64,000 nt of DNA from Clavelina lepadiformis (taxonomy: Eukaryota > Chordata > Ascidiacea > Aplousobranchia > Clavelinidae). Shown here in pieces: positions 36,566 to 49,451 of the stretch. The position numbers and the translations under genes were made by a program. A model generated the notes under the pieces. It was not told where the DNA came from, did not search any database, and was given only the letters and a program-made list of their open reading frames with translations. Within the stretch, counting starts at the first letter, position 1; each line of letters begins with the position of its first letter. The stretch covers positions 7,378,001 to 7,442,000 of the forward strand of contig NC_135242.1 in assembly GCF_947623445.1 (NCBI RefSeq), read 5' to 3'.

Positions 36566-39500
36566 AAATTAACCAAACGTTGCTAAAAATTAACCTTGTT
36601 TTTTATTTATCAAATTTTCCAGTAATTCAAAAAGTTCTCTTGTTACTTATAGGCTATAATCTTACCTATATAATTTCGGATTTTTAATTTGGCAAAATAC
36701 AATTCATCAGCTTAAAACTTACACCAGATAGTATTCGTTTCATGTTTAGTCATTTTACTACGTGAAATAAAACATTCGTAAATTGCCCTTAATTTCTCTT
36801 TTTGTTAAACATTAACATAACAACTTATATTGCATTTAGCAAGTGAATAATTTTAAAATGCTGTTAATAAATCACGGTTTATTTTATAGGGCTACATATA
36901 TTTTGTGCAATTTTTTATGTTTTCTATCAGTATGTAAACTATGATGTCATTGACTGTGTCTGTAAAATATGTTTTTTGTGTAAATCTCTAATTTATGTTG
37001 GTATTGTTTTTAGTAATACATTTTAACTTGAAAATTGATAATAACTTTCGCAAAAATTTGAGTGAGAAGTGCCTTATCCCCATCTACATTAATCTTATAA
37101 ATATTAACAAAATTTAACAGAAAAGCGACTGCGGTGTGACTCTAAACCAGGGCTTCCCAAACTGGGGGTCGCGACCCCGCAAGGGGTCGCGTAACGAACT
37201 TCAGGGGTCGCAGAGCGTATACCAATTTTACACGAAGTACAAAACACAATCAAAAAAAAATATCGTTCCAGACTAATCAACATTGAAACCGCCTTGAGAC
37301 CAGCATTAACAGATATTGAGCCACGGCTGGACTTGCTTTGTAGCAGAAAGCAATCGCACCAATCACACTAAATAAATGTGTGTGCTTTTTTGTTTCCAGT
37401 AGCCTAGACGTGTGTAAACTGTAAAGTAGTAAGTAGGCTCTGAGTTCTGGTTGCTTGAATTCGGTCTTTGCATCTCAATAAATGTCACTAATGACTAATG
37501 TATATTTCGCACTGCTAATCAATTTAAACGTGAAGGGTCGCGGAAAACTTCAGAAGTTTGAAAGGGGTCGCGAGCAAAAAAGTTTGGGAAGCCCTGCTCT
37601 AAACCATTTTCTTTTGTATATGTTTCGTCCGTATATAGTCTGTACGCACCTACGTGTGGACCTATGACGCGTATGTATACATAGGCGATATAGGACACAA
37701 CCTGAAGATTGTAAACATAAAAAGCTCCATCAAAAGACTAATAAAAATAAATTCAGAGATTAAGTAACTTTGCAAGGTTATTCCGCAACAAAAAGATTCT
37801 TGCACCATGCTCATGTGTATGTGTAAGTTAAATGATTATGTCCATCTACAGCCCTATTTTGATCATAATGCGACCGTTATCAATTTTAAAACAAGCTTTA
37901 CGCTTGAGCTTTGTCATTACTATATGTCATAACCTGTACGCAATAACATTTGCTGTTATGTCATGTACTGCAGACCAACCGATCTTTTTGTACCACTTAT
38001 ATGACTTATCAATACTTTAAGTTTCGCCTTTATTTCACTTTCACAAAAAGAAAACAGAAAGAATAAAAATATGACAGACCTATTGTAAGATAGTTTTGCG
38101 ATGCGGAAATCACATAATTTTTAACAAGGTATTATATGTTGATGCGTTATTGGGAATTTATGAATAAATCAATTTCTCTTCTAACATTTAATGTTAATTG
38201 AAATTATAATGATCTTAATTTTACACCGGGTATATGTATCAAACGTTCTAAGCAGAACTTGCAGAGAGCATTTGGGCCATTGCTGCACAAAATTATTAGG
38301 ATTTTTGTGATATTTTACATTTTAAATTTCGCGATGCTTTCTTGTCTCGTATCAATAAGGTTATATATACATTAACTATGTATTTTAATCTTATAAAAGT
38401 TGTTGTCAACATGTCACAGAAATATTGACAAGATATGCGTCGTTGTATATGATAAAATCTGTTGCAAATTTGTTGCGCACATTTATTCTTGGCAATTTTT
38501 ACTGACAGTTAGCAATGTAACTAAAATGTATCACATCACACCATAGTTTGATACCGGTGGAATTTCCTCAGTTATGCCTGGAGGTACCCGCCAATTAATT
38601 TCAGCTAATGCGACTAAATTCAGACGGACTAAAAAACAACTTGACGTGTAGCCGAACACTAAGCTTTGCTTAAATTAGCTAGCAAACGTTTTATTATTGC
38701 CTTTAAAGTGGATAAAGTGCTTTGCATGATCACGACTAAAAGAAATAAAAAAACAAATTTTACAAAGGTTTTAGCAAACTCATTGCTATATATCGCCATT
38801 TAAAAAGTACAGTATAGCATTAACTTTTCGTGCAAGAATGACGATGCAATGTAACTGTGTTTTAGAGTTGCACTTCGAGTAAAGTACACTGCACCCAAAC
38901 AGCACAAATTTTATTTCACACATTTTTTCTCTTTTAGGCCTCTTTGTACCTTCGGTCAGGGTTGTGGCGACTTTTCAAGTAAATTGGTAAGAACCCGCTG
39001 AGCTCTTATTTAACCAAAACACTTTGGTTAAAGATGATGAACGCACATAGAAAATTATACAAAAAATTAGACACGAACTTTAAAGGAACTGACAGAAAAA
39101 TTCGAAGACATTGGGTTAAAACTTTTCATTACGCAAGCATGACTCGCTTATAACGCTCAAGTTTTTTTGTTTTGAGTGCACTTGTATAGATCCTATTCTA
39201 ATAATAACCAGTCACGTATAAGGGAATACAATTTGTTATTATATACTCTTCTTTGCCTTTCCATGTAATAATAAAATCATGAGCTGCACTTTTATTACCA
39301 AGAGAGTAGAATTTTTGATTTTTACTGGAATAAAAATGATTAAGATCTATTTTTTCACAAAGTTATGTGTACTTTTTATTTTTATGGCAAAATAGCGTTG
39401 GAAAGATTTTATTTGATAATGGCAATATAAACCTTAAAATGTCCTAAAATGCGCAGGCTATTAATGCTATACAGAACATTACTGAACGCAAGGTTAAAGT

Positions 39501-39954
39501 TGTCAATTTTGCAAACAGAAATAGTCTTATAAGTTATATTTATAACAACTGATTTCTGAGTTGAAAAAATGTTGAAATACGCGGTTCAAATTATAATTGT
39601 TGTGAAACTTAATTACTTTTCAGTCTAAGCTTGTAGCAAAACCGTTTTCTATGGTTATTTGGTACTGTGGGTGTTTGGACATGTTTCACGTAACGCTAAA
39701 GAGCTCCACATATATAGAAAATGCTTTTGGAAACAAATTAAAAATTTTCCACTCACAATAACACGGGAAAACATAAGTGCTGGGAGTCGTCTTAATATAA
39801 CTTTACATTTGAACTTATGCTATTATTAGATGTTTTATGATATTGTGAAGTAAAATTTAACAAATATTATTACGTGAACCCAATAAGTCGCTTGTTGGGA
39901 GCACTTAGAAACGATTTGATAAATGATCATCATAATGCTGAATATACCGCGACT
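36566..39954. other. Unique spacer between the two inverted arms
   Basis: About 3.4 kb of AT-rich DNA between the two divergent sushi promoters with no gene I can support. It contains one hAT element (37148-37596). The arms start to match each other just outside these limits (gtcgcgaag near 36557; its complement near 39957). Confidence 0.75.
37148..37596. mobile_element. Non-autonomous hAT element (449 bp), family 2 copy B
   Basis: Ends CAGGGCTTCCCAAACT and complement, with target duplication ctctaaac at 37140-37147 and 37597-37604. Nearly the same sequence as 19560-20002 but reversed. Confidence 0.93.
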
Positions 39955-40197
39955 TTCTTCGCGACTGTTTTTACCGTTTCTAAAAAGCAGCAATGACAAG
40001 CATTTTTCTTAACATAAGTTTATTGATAATTGCTTTAAGGAATGACACGGCAAATATTAATGTTTGGTAACAAACTGATTATTACGCGAAAGTTTAGGCA
40101 ACATCTAGCGGTAAGTTTATTTTTGTCAGCTTCGTATTTTTGTCAAATCATTTGGCCTTCGGACAAAACGGAATCCCTAAATAACAGCTGAAATTCC

Positions 40198-40205
40198 TAT
40201 AAAAG
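40198..40205 (+). promoter_or_regulatory. TATA box of the right sushi gene
   Basis: TATAAAAG about 100 bp upstream of the ATG at 40306; mirror image of 36315-36322. Confidence 0.6.
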
Positions 40206-40305
40206 AGGTGAATTTCAATCATACTGCACATTTGAATAATATACTTGTATTATTCAGTTCAATCTTACAATATATCCTACAAGAAAAAGTTGGTTGTTCA
40301 TCATC

Positions 40306-43300
40306 ATGAAAGAAGTTCTCAGAGGAGCATTGATTTGTCTCCTCTTCTACGCATGCGCAGTTTCGTCGCTTATATGCCGCTCTCCAGACAAAAAAGACTA
40401 CAGCTCGTATGAGCCGGTTCATCGAGTTGGTGTCTACTCCAAAGGATCTGTTGTCACCTACAAGTGCGACCGAGGCTACGTTTTACATGGATCGAGTAAA
40501 AGAACTTGCTTGAGCTCTTTTCATTGGTCTGGTCAGGCACCTCGCTGCATACGTAAGCTAGAAGTTTGTTTTTTTGTTGTAGTCACATACTTGTACAAGT
40601 AGTTTGAGAAATAAAATAAGTCAAATAATTAAACTATCCAAAGTCACAAGATATACTTTGGTTCACAGCTGGTTGCTACAAACCTAAAGATCCAGAATAC
40701 GGTTCAATCTTATCTGCTACAAAGTTGATATATTCTTATGGACAATACATCACCTATTCATGTTACAATGGTTACCGTCTACATGGAGATGCAATTGTAT
40801 ATTGTCGTCGAGGTTATGGCTGGTCCCACGTTCCAACTTGCCAAGGTAAGGACACGTTAATATTTACAGTAAGATTACATCAATATATTTCCGTTGTATA
40901 GGATTATTCATGTCATTCTTTCAGGCATTAGACAAGCCAACAAGTGCCCGCATAGACGAGCGCCTGAGTACGGTTATTACACCCAACATGCTGACAAAAC
41001 AAACTGGTATTCCGGCGATGTTGCTTACTATGGTTGCCAACTTAATTACATTCTACGCGGTTATCAAACCTCACGATGCCTAGATAATGGCAGATGGCAG
41101 TATGATGTTCCGATTTGTGATCGTAAGTAAAACGAAAGTTTTCTAATTACTTTAAGTTTACATGACAGTTGCTATACAGCAAAGCGTACGTGGCCTACAG
41201 TTTCTCAGTAAGAACGTCCGCAGTTACAGGAAATGTTTGAAGGATTTCAGATTTGATGTGGATCACTTGTTAAATTGTTTTGGAAGCCTATTGATATTTT
41301 TCTATCGTACTTTTTTAGAAATTTCTGAAAATCAGTTGTTAAAGTATAAAAAATAACTATAAAATCCCATTCCATGTAAAAAAAAGTACAATGCACAACT
41401 ATCGAAACAAAAAGAAAAATTATAATTATTGTGCTGGACTAACATCATTCTCAAAAGTATGCTGTATTAGCGAGTCAACGATATGCTATGTGGATTATTT
41501 TGCATAATAATGACAGTCTGATAAATGCTCAATAATTTTCTATGCAGCATGACAATTTTCTAAAACCTATATTGCATAACTGTGATCTCTGAATACAATA
41601 ATAGAAAATAGGTGATATTTATCCGTAACAATGTCAGCTTTAAAAAGTCTATGACCTTCTTCGTTTAGCTATTTGCCGTCGACCTTCCCAGCCTAATCAT
41701 GGATACATTCGATCTGATCCACCTCACAAGGAGAGATATCAAGTCAAGGACTACATAACATACCACTGTGATCATGGATACAAACTAGATGGAGATGAAA
41801 AAGTTTATTGTACTCACAAAGGATGGTCTCACTCACCAACGTGCAGACGTATGAGAAGTTTGTTTTCGTGCACGTTGACAAATAAGTATTTTGTAAAACT
41901 AATTTGCTTTTTCTAAAATTCCTATTAAATTAAGGGTGTTAATGTAGCCATCTTCATTTATCAGGTTATTGTCCATACCGCCAGGCACCAGAATATGGTT
42001 ACTATTCCAATGACCAGAAAGACAAAAAATATTGGTATCCTGGTGAATATGCTCACTATGGTTGCCAACCAAACTACATCTTGCATGGCTACTCTAGTTC
42101 CAAATGTCAAGATGATTACACGTGGCAATATGACTTGCCAACTTGTAAACGTAAGTTTACTCATACTAATACTATAATCACGTAAAACGATCTGTCTGTC
42201 TGTTGTACACAGTGGTACAGCTAAGTTGCGTAATGCAAAATATTCAAGTAATTTCCTGAATAAGGTGGATGTCGTCGACCTTCCAATCCGCAATACGGAT
42301 CCGTTTATTCAAATCCATCTGACAAAGACAAATACGAAATCGACGATTACGTAACCTACAGATGCGATGATGGGTATAAATTAGATGGAGATGAAAAAGT
42401 TTATTGTCGCCACAATGGATGGTCTCACACACCAACTTGCAAACGTAACATAATGAAATTGCTTGTTTTCTTGTGTTTTGTCATAGGTGAAAATATAGGC
42501 AAACTAACATCCACATTTCCTCTTATTATTTTAGGTTATTGTCCATACCGCCAGGCCCCAGAATATGGATATTATTCCAATGACCAGAAAGACAAAAAGT
42601 ATTGGTATCCTGGTGAATATGCTCACTATGGTTGCCAACCAAACTACATCTTGCATGGCTACTCTAGTTCCAAATGCCAAGATGATTATACTTGGCAGTA
42701 CGAAGTCCCGAGATGCAAACGTAAGTTTAACTTTGACAACAGGTTTTAATCGATGTATTATAGTTTTAAGTCATTCCAACATAATTTACAAACGAGAATA
42801 ACAAATGAGTGAAATGATTTTCGTTAAAGGTGGCTGCCGTCGACCTTCCAACCCACGATACGGGTCAGTTCACTCAAATCCTTCTGACAAAGACAAATAC
42901 GAAATCGACGATTACGTAACCTACAGATGCGATGATGGGTATAGATTGGTTAGTGATGAAAAAGTTTATTGTCGCCTCGATGGATGGTCTCACACACCAA
43001 TTTGCAAACGTACGATAACAAAAATGAAATGGGTTGTTTTGGTGTATGTTACATTACAAAAACAACTGCTTTCATTTTTTCCATATAGCATCTCTTTTAT
43101 TTCAGGTTATTGTCCATACCGCCAGGCACCAGAATATGGTTACTATTCCAATGAGCAGAAAGACAAAAAATATTGGTATCCTGGTGAATATGCTCACTAT
43201 GGTTGCCAACCAAACTACATCTTGCATGGCTATTTTAGTTCCAAATGTCAAGATGATTACACTTGGCAATATGACTTGCCAACTTGCAAACGTAAGTTTT

Positions 43301-44832
43301 CTCATACTAATACTATAATCCCCTAAAACGATCTGTCTATCTGTTGTACACAGTGGTACAGCTAAGTTGCGTAATGCAAAATATTCAAGTAATTTCCTGA
43401 ATAAGGTGGATGTCGTCGACCTTCCAATCCGCAATACGGATCCGTTTATTCAAATCCATCTGACAAAGACAAATACGAAATTGACGATTACGTTACCTAC
43501 AGATGTGATGATGGATACAAATTAGATGGTGATGAAATAGTTTATTGTCGCCACAATGGATGGTCTCACACTCCAACTTGCAAACGTAACATAATAAAAT
43601 TGCATGTTTTCTTGTGTTTTGTCTTAGGTGAAAATATAGGCTACGTGACATCCATATTTCCTCTTATTATTTTAGGTTATTGTCCATACCGCCAGGCACC
43701 AGACTATGGATACTATTCCAATGAGCAGAACGACAAAAAATATTGGTATCCTGGTGAGTATGCTCACTATGGTTGCCAACCAAACTACATCTTGCATGGC
43801 TATTCTAGTTCCAAATGCCAAGATGATTACTCTTGGCAGTATGACGTACCGAAATGCAAACGTAAGTGTGTCGATAACTTAAAATATACAAGCATTGCAT
43901 TAAACCAAAATACTGTAGCCTTTATACAAAGCTTCCCTTTACACGTGTTGCTAATGCAGTGGGTTGTCGCCGGCCTTCGGATCCAAGCTACGGGTCAATT
44001 TCTTCCAATCCGCCGCACAAGGATAAATACGAAATTGGTGATTACGTCACCTACCAATGTGACAATGGATATCAACTCTACGGCGATTCAAAAGTCTATT
44101 GCCAACGTAGAGGATGGTCCGATTCCCCTTCATGCAAACGTAAATCCTTACAATCTGCAGTTTTAACAAATAGGAAAAATCGTTTGAAAAGAACGTTTCT
44201 TTTAGATGTTTAGTTAAAATAGACTATACCTAAAATTCCGTTTTATTTTCCTAGGATACTGCCCCTACCGTGAACCTCCCCATAATGGGTATTACCATGA
44301 AAACAATGACAAGAGGTACTGGTATCCTGGTGATATAGCTCAGTACCGTTGCAACGCCGGTTACATATTGTCCGGCTATTCAAGCTCCAAGTGCCAAGAT
44401 GATTACAGCTGGCAATACGATGTCCCGAGATGTCAACGTAAGTGGATAGTAAGTCGTCTACGAAGTCTCTTGACAAACAACTTGTCACGATGTTGGCTGC
44501 ATAATAGCGCCACAAAACACCAACATATGTGTGTTTCTCAGGTGGATGTTACAGGCCGAAGAATCCTCAGTACGGATCCATTTACTCCAACCCAAGAGGA
44601 AAGGACAAGTTCCAAGTTGGGGATTGGGTCATCTATTCCTGCCATCGCGGATATTACCTCTACGGAGATGAGAAAGTTTACTGCACAAACGGAGGGTGGT
44701 CTCACACACCATCTTGCGGAAGATATCCTCGAGGTAATTTGAAGTTCTTGCTTAAACGTCATACACGTAGGCTACCCAAGAAATTGCTTCTTCTGATGCT
44801 CATAATACCTTTTTGCAGCTCCAAGATATTGA
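40306..44832 (+). CDS. Secreted all-sushi (CCP) protein, right copy, 14 domains
   Basis: Fifteen exons, 884 residues: 40306-40552, 40669-40845, 40925-41122, 41669-41848, 41965-42150, 42265-42444, 42535-42720, 42830-43009, 43106-43291, 43406-43585, 43676-43861, 43960-44139, 44255-44437, 44542-44733, 44819-44832. The ATG at 40306 opens the same signal peptide as the left copy. Domains 1-4 match the left copy one to one. Then five A/B pairs follow instead of four, so it is exactly 122 residues longer. Every intron is phase 1, and exons are 180, 183 or 186 bp within the array. Each domain keeps four cysteines and the sushi Trp. No transmembrane segment is seen. The role is unknown; binding or recognition outside the cell is inferred from the fold. 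The last exon is again uncertain. Confidence 0.9.
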
Positions 44833-45030
44833 TGATCATGAAGGTTACGGGGATCGACAGAAGGAACCTGAAATGACAACTGTTTTTTTCTTTATATTGC
44901 TTTACTGCCATCTTGTAGAATAACCAAAATTATCTGTCAAAAATTTTATTTAAACAAATCAGAAATACCAAAGTTATCAAAAATAGATTTTGTGTAATAT
45001 TTTTGTTCAAAATCGTAATTCATTACATAA

Positions 45031-47021
45031 CACCATGTAACAAAAATTTAGTTGTGACGATTTTTTAATATTTTCTGAAACATATTACTGAGTAAAACAT
45101 ATTTCTGGCAATTTTTTGTCTCAAATGTTGTATAAAAATGTTATTTTAAGCTTTTTAAACTTTCAGTACCCTGTTTTTTCTAACTCTGATTGTAAATTCG
45201 TTATAACATTGGTGCAGTGTGACGTCACAATGGCCCAACATTTTAACTTCATAATTGTAGCCTATATCGTAACAATGATCATTCTTGGCATAGTCTCAGT
45301 GAGCCAGTATACCAAGGTTGCAACATTGACTATTTTATTGTTACTGGTATCTTATCAGGTTAATTACAGGTAGCGTGATTCTTGATAAATTGAGGGATGT
45401 CATCATCACGTAAATGTAAGCTGTCTGCTGATAGTTTTTGCTATGTCTGTGGTCTATACATTAGTTTAAAGCAAGTGAAATACAGAATAAAGGTAGAAGC
45501 AAAATTTTCTAACGCTTATGAACTTTATTTTGGCATGAAAATTGGTGACCAAGATAAACACTGGGCACCTCGTGTGATCTGCGGAACATGCCGATCAAAT
45601 TTGAATGGCTTGCTTAGAGGAGACCGGCATTCGATGCCATTTGCTATTCCGAGAATCTGGAGAGAACCCCAAAATCATACAGATGACTGCTATTTCTGTA
45701 TGGTTGACATTTCAAGGTTTAGAAGAACTAAAAACCGACGTGACATTGTATATCCTTCTATACCGTCTTCTATTGCACCTGTTTCGCATAGCAGTGAGTT
45801 GCCACTGCCCAAACCACCGAGCAAAAAAGCTCCAGAAGATTTAGCAGGGTCTGAAGATATTGAAAAAGACTCCGATGATGAATTCAACATATCTCATACA
45901 GACTTGATTTCAGAACCACACTTCCCAAGCCAACAAGAATTAAATGATTTAGTTAGAGACATGGGGCTCACTAAGTCAAATGCCGAACTTCTGATTTCAA
46001 GGTTGAAACAATGGGACTTATTAGATTTGTCATGTCGATGTTCTTTGTCGAGAAAAAGGCATGAAAGATTTTCAAGGTATTTTTCTGTGGCAGACTCTCT
46101 TTGCTTCTGTAGTAATGTTGATAACCTTTTTGAAGAAATAAGAATAGCTCGATCATGACCCAAAGGAGTGGCGCCTATTTATAGACAGTTCTTCCCAAAG
46201 TTTGAAATGTGTCCTCCTTAACAATGGAAACCAGTATCCATCTATACCCGTTGACCATTCTGTCCAAATGAGAGAAGATTACAAAAATGTAAAGTTTCTT
46301 CTTGAAAGTATTAACCATGCTAGATACAACTCTGTGGAGGTTCGACTTATGCTCCAGTGTAAAGAACTTGAAAATAAAATGACTACGAGAGAAGCAGAAG
46401 CATGGAATGCATTTCGAGAAGTAGTTAATTTTTTTCTCGGTAGTAAACGAAGCGATGACTATAAAGTTTTGGTGAACAATCTGATGAAGGAATACGAAAA
46501 ATTGGGATGTCTTATGTCCTTGAAAATGCATTACCTGCACTCTCACCTTGATTTTTTTAGTCCAAATATGGGTGATGTAAGCGAAGAACATGGTGAAAGG
46601 TTTCACCAGGACATTTCTGATATGGAAAGAAGATACCAAGGAAGGTGGAGTCGCAACATGATGGGGGATTATTTGTGGTCATAATACGAGAAGATTTCTC
46701 AGTTCATAGACGCAAATCACGCAAACAAAACCACTTCTGAAGTTTTTTGGAATGTTTGCAATATGGATCCTTACATAATGCATTACTAGGCTATATTATG
46801 GACAATACTTCTATGTGTTAGCGTGTTTGTGAGTCTTATACAAAATAATGCTTATTAATACTGAAAAATTTTGGGTAAAATCAGAAAAAGCGATATTTCT
46901 TGAAAATTTAGGACACTTCAGGGAAAATATTTGCATTTTTGTGATTAGTTCCGAGTAGCAAAACACAATACATAAACATTTTTAGGCAACTAAAAATTTC
47001 GCAAAATTTTGTTACATGGTG
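45031..47021 (+). mobile_element. DNA transposon copy 1 with CAC ends and TAA target duplication
   Basis: The empty site is preserved in the left arm (near 32250), so insertion limits are exact. The element begins CACCATGTAACAAAAATTT at 45031 and ends with the complement of CACCATGTAACAAAATTTT at 47021. The 3-bp duplication is taa (45028-45030, 47022-47024). Length 1991 bp. It carries a broken transposase-like gene. Confidence 0.9.
45397..46684 (+). pseudogene. Transposase-like protein of copy 1, broken
   Basis: The first frame (45397-46158, 253 codons) has an N-terminal region with paired cysteines (CYVCG, CGTCRSN, CYFC) that may bind metal, then MPFAIPRIWREP and a Pro-rich stretch. A frame change near 46150 leads to a second frame (46202-46684) with SLKCVLLNNGNQYPS, KMHYLHSHLDFF, EEHGERFHQD and YQGRWS. 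Compared with the copy at 51755-52974 a segment is missing around 46330 (the LHIKLGLMKQFVKA region). It resembles proteins of a dispersed repeat family found in other invertebrates; I cannot assign a superfamily. Acidic residues in FIDSS and GERFH are candidates for a catalytic site, as a guess only. Confidence 0.7.
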
Positions 47022-47756
47022 TAATAAACCATGAAATGCTTGGCATCATTGAATGGGTTTTTGTGTTCCGTAGTACACTTGCAAAGAGTAGTGATTGTCA
47101 AAATATTTAATACTGTACAATTTTAAAAGCACCCAAGACAAAATGTTAATGCTCCTATAAAGTCGAATTGTCGACACAAAATGAGCCATAGAAGGTAGTT
47201 ATTCAAGAAAAGTTTTACCTATCAAATTGCTAGTGTGCTCACCACTGACCAAATAGCCTACTAACTAGTGGAAGCAAATTTGAAGCAATGATTTTTAATA
47301 CAAAAGTGTGGTACTGAGCTAATTGTCATAACTAGATCTTATTCGTTCAAAATTCTCGTGCAGATCTGATGATATTATGACGTTATTGGTCGTGTTCAGT
47401 TTCCACGACACATTATTACCTCCGAAATACGTCATTCGTTACTACATCAGCGCTCAATGCGCGTTCTTAATTGTACAGTCTGGTATTAATGGAACCGAAT
47501 GAAACTCTATTCAGTGCTCTGAAAAACAGTAACTGTTTCGTTGAGAATCAATATAATTTATCAATATTGAAAACATTGACAGTGTGGTTTTGGTACTGTG
47601 ATGCTCAACTAGACTATCAGAAGTTAATGAACGCGCTATAAATGAAGTCAGACCAACCAGCAATCGACCAAGCAATATTTAGTAACAAGCAACCCTACAA
47701 CAACTAACGACTAACGACAACACGCTTGTCACTAAAAATGACAAACAATGAAATTA

Positions 47757-49450
47757 TCAATGAGCTTCATCTTGTTCTAAATAGTCTCTCAGTGTGGAAT
47801 GATCCAATAGAACTGACAAACACACTACACTGTCTGGGCCTTGTAAAAACAACAGAAAATGGAAATAAGTCCCAAAAAAATTATTTAACAAGGCAAAGCA
47901 CTGATATAATTCAATTAATCAAACCAAGTGTGTGAGTTCCCACAACAAACATTCGTTCATGAAAAGGTTGAGGCTATTTTTCTAATTTGTAATCCTAGGT
48001 TCATAATGTTAATGCAATAGCATATTTCACCAGAAAACAAACAGAGGAAAAGCCCAGTTTGTAACAAGAACATAGCGCGCACAAATCCAAATCTACTAAG
48101 AATTAAACAAATAAAAACGACTTTTCCTGGCATTAAATACAACAATGAAATAAAGGCAGGTGCACATAACAAAAACGTCAAAACAATTACATATTCACAC
48201 ATTTATATACAATACGTTTTATGATAGTTACATCTTGTGTTAAACACAAACTTTTATCACTTAAATTTGTAGTGGTTTGTGGAAAACTAAAGCGCTTATT
48301 AGTTTCGCACTTTGTTTGTTTTGAAGTATTTTTACCTAAGTCTGATACTGATATATATGATGGATATTTTCCAAGTTTTCGTTTACTTTTTATTTGTTAT
48401 TATTTTCCTAGTCTGTTCCATAAAATGGGTTCAAATCAAGTAACCTTGCAAGGAGTAATGTATCGTAATGCTAATCACTAAACTTCAAGCCTCAAGTTAC
48501 CGCAGCATTACCTTTCTTATTTGAATAAGTTTGTGGTCAAGAAATTCTGTCAAATGCGCACGAAGAGTGAGTTCACTGTTTACCAAGAAAAGTTCCCGAC
48601 ATTTTTGGTACAAATCAGCAAAGGAGAAATCTGAAATAAAATAACACATAGTATTTACAAACCAGAGAAAACTACTGATCAAAAACCCTGAAGCTACCAA
48701 CTATAAAACAACCTTCTTTGATAGTGTCAGCATCATCGTTATCTTCCAGTTCATGCTCCGTGAGAATACGAAAGACTCCTCTCGCATTTGAAGTTAAACT
48801 TCTTGCCACATGAACAAGTCCACTTAAGGCGAGAGCGGCACCGTGTGAACCCATTCCTGGTCCGGCACCAGTCAACAAAAGTGACCCTTCATAAGAGGTC
48901 TCTTCATCATACGAAGCATAATTTGTGACATCATACCACAGCCCGTGGAAACGAGACAGCTTTGCTTGGTCCCAAACTACACAAAAAAGTAACTGCAGTT
49001 GATCATGTTTATAGAAATATCATGTCTATGATCTATCTTATCTATCAGTACTTTGTTTTATCTCATCTATGATCATTTACGATTAAATCATCTCACTTAA
49101 AGCAGCATTGATATGATCAATTGATGCAATAATATGAACATGTGGAAGCTCGGCAAGATGACTCAATATGAATTGGGTTCGTGAGTTCCTCAAACTGATT
49201 CCATCAATATTATGAATGACCAAAAACAGACTTTCTGTAAACATGACAAAAATATTTAATTTATCAGCAAGTACTGTATCACTAATCTTCTTCATAGACT
49301 ATATATCAAAACAAAATTGCCATCATATACTGCACTAATTTTACTCATATTTTCAATACCTTTTAATGATCTGTCTTTTCGAAAATACTGTCGCAATGTT
49401 TCCAATTGATCCTCTGGATTTTGTGTGTTTGTACTTTTGTAACCTCATTA
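47757..49450 (-). pseudogene. Truncated inverted copy of ORC2 (3' exons 11-15)
   Basis: Minus-strand copies of ORC2 exon 15 (47757-47840), 14 (about 48512-48630), 13 (about 48713-48976), 12 (about 49090-49250) and part of 11 (to about 49450). Exons 12-14 remain open and nearly identical to the functional gene. The exon 15 acceptor has changed from acag to acaa, which would move splicing by one base and cause an early stop. There is no 5' half or promoter. Confidence 0.9.
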
Positions 49451-49451
49451 G

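Larger units (their letters stand above)
39955..49450. repeat. Right arm of the large inverted duplication
   Basis: Reverse complement of about 30310-36565. It is longer because of an extra sushi A/B module, a 2-kb transposon (45031-47021), about 0.4 kb of extra DNA near 47310-47735 and about 0.2 kb near 41380-41566. Confidence 0.93.

Noticed and set aside
43600-44166. 188-codon open frame running through sushi exons 11 and 12 of the right gene
   Set aside because: Same read-through of an intron; exon 12 is only a sushi domain in the spliced frame.
32442-44832. Membrane anchor in the palindrome sushi genes
   Set aside because: The only hydrophobic tail comes from reading past the exon 12/14 donor (LLLLMLIIPF); a usable donor and acceptor favour the short ending, so no anchor is claimed.
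46175-46639. 154-codon minus-strand open frame
   Set aside because: Shadow of the transposase-like frame on the plus strand; hydrophobic and without motifs.
30310-49450. Palindrome as a simple haplotype-joining artefact
   Set aside because: Arms differ by a transposon with an exact target duplication, an extra sushi module and a dead ORC2 copy. A purely technical mirror would not give this, though long reads are still the proof.
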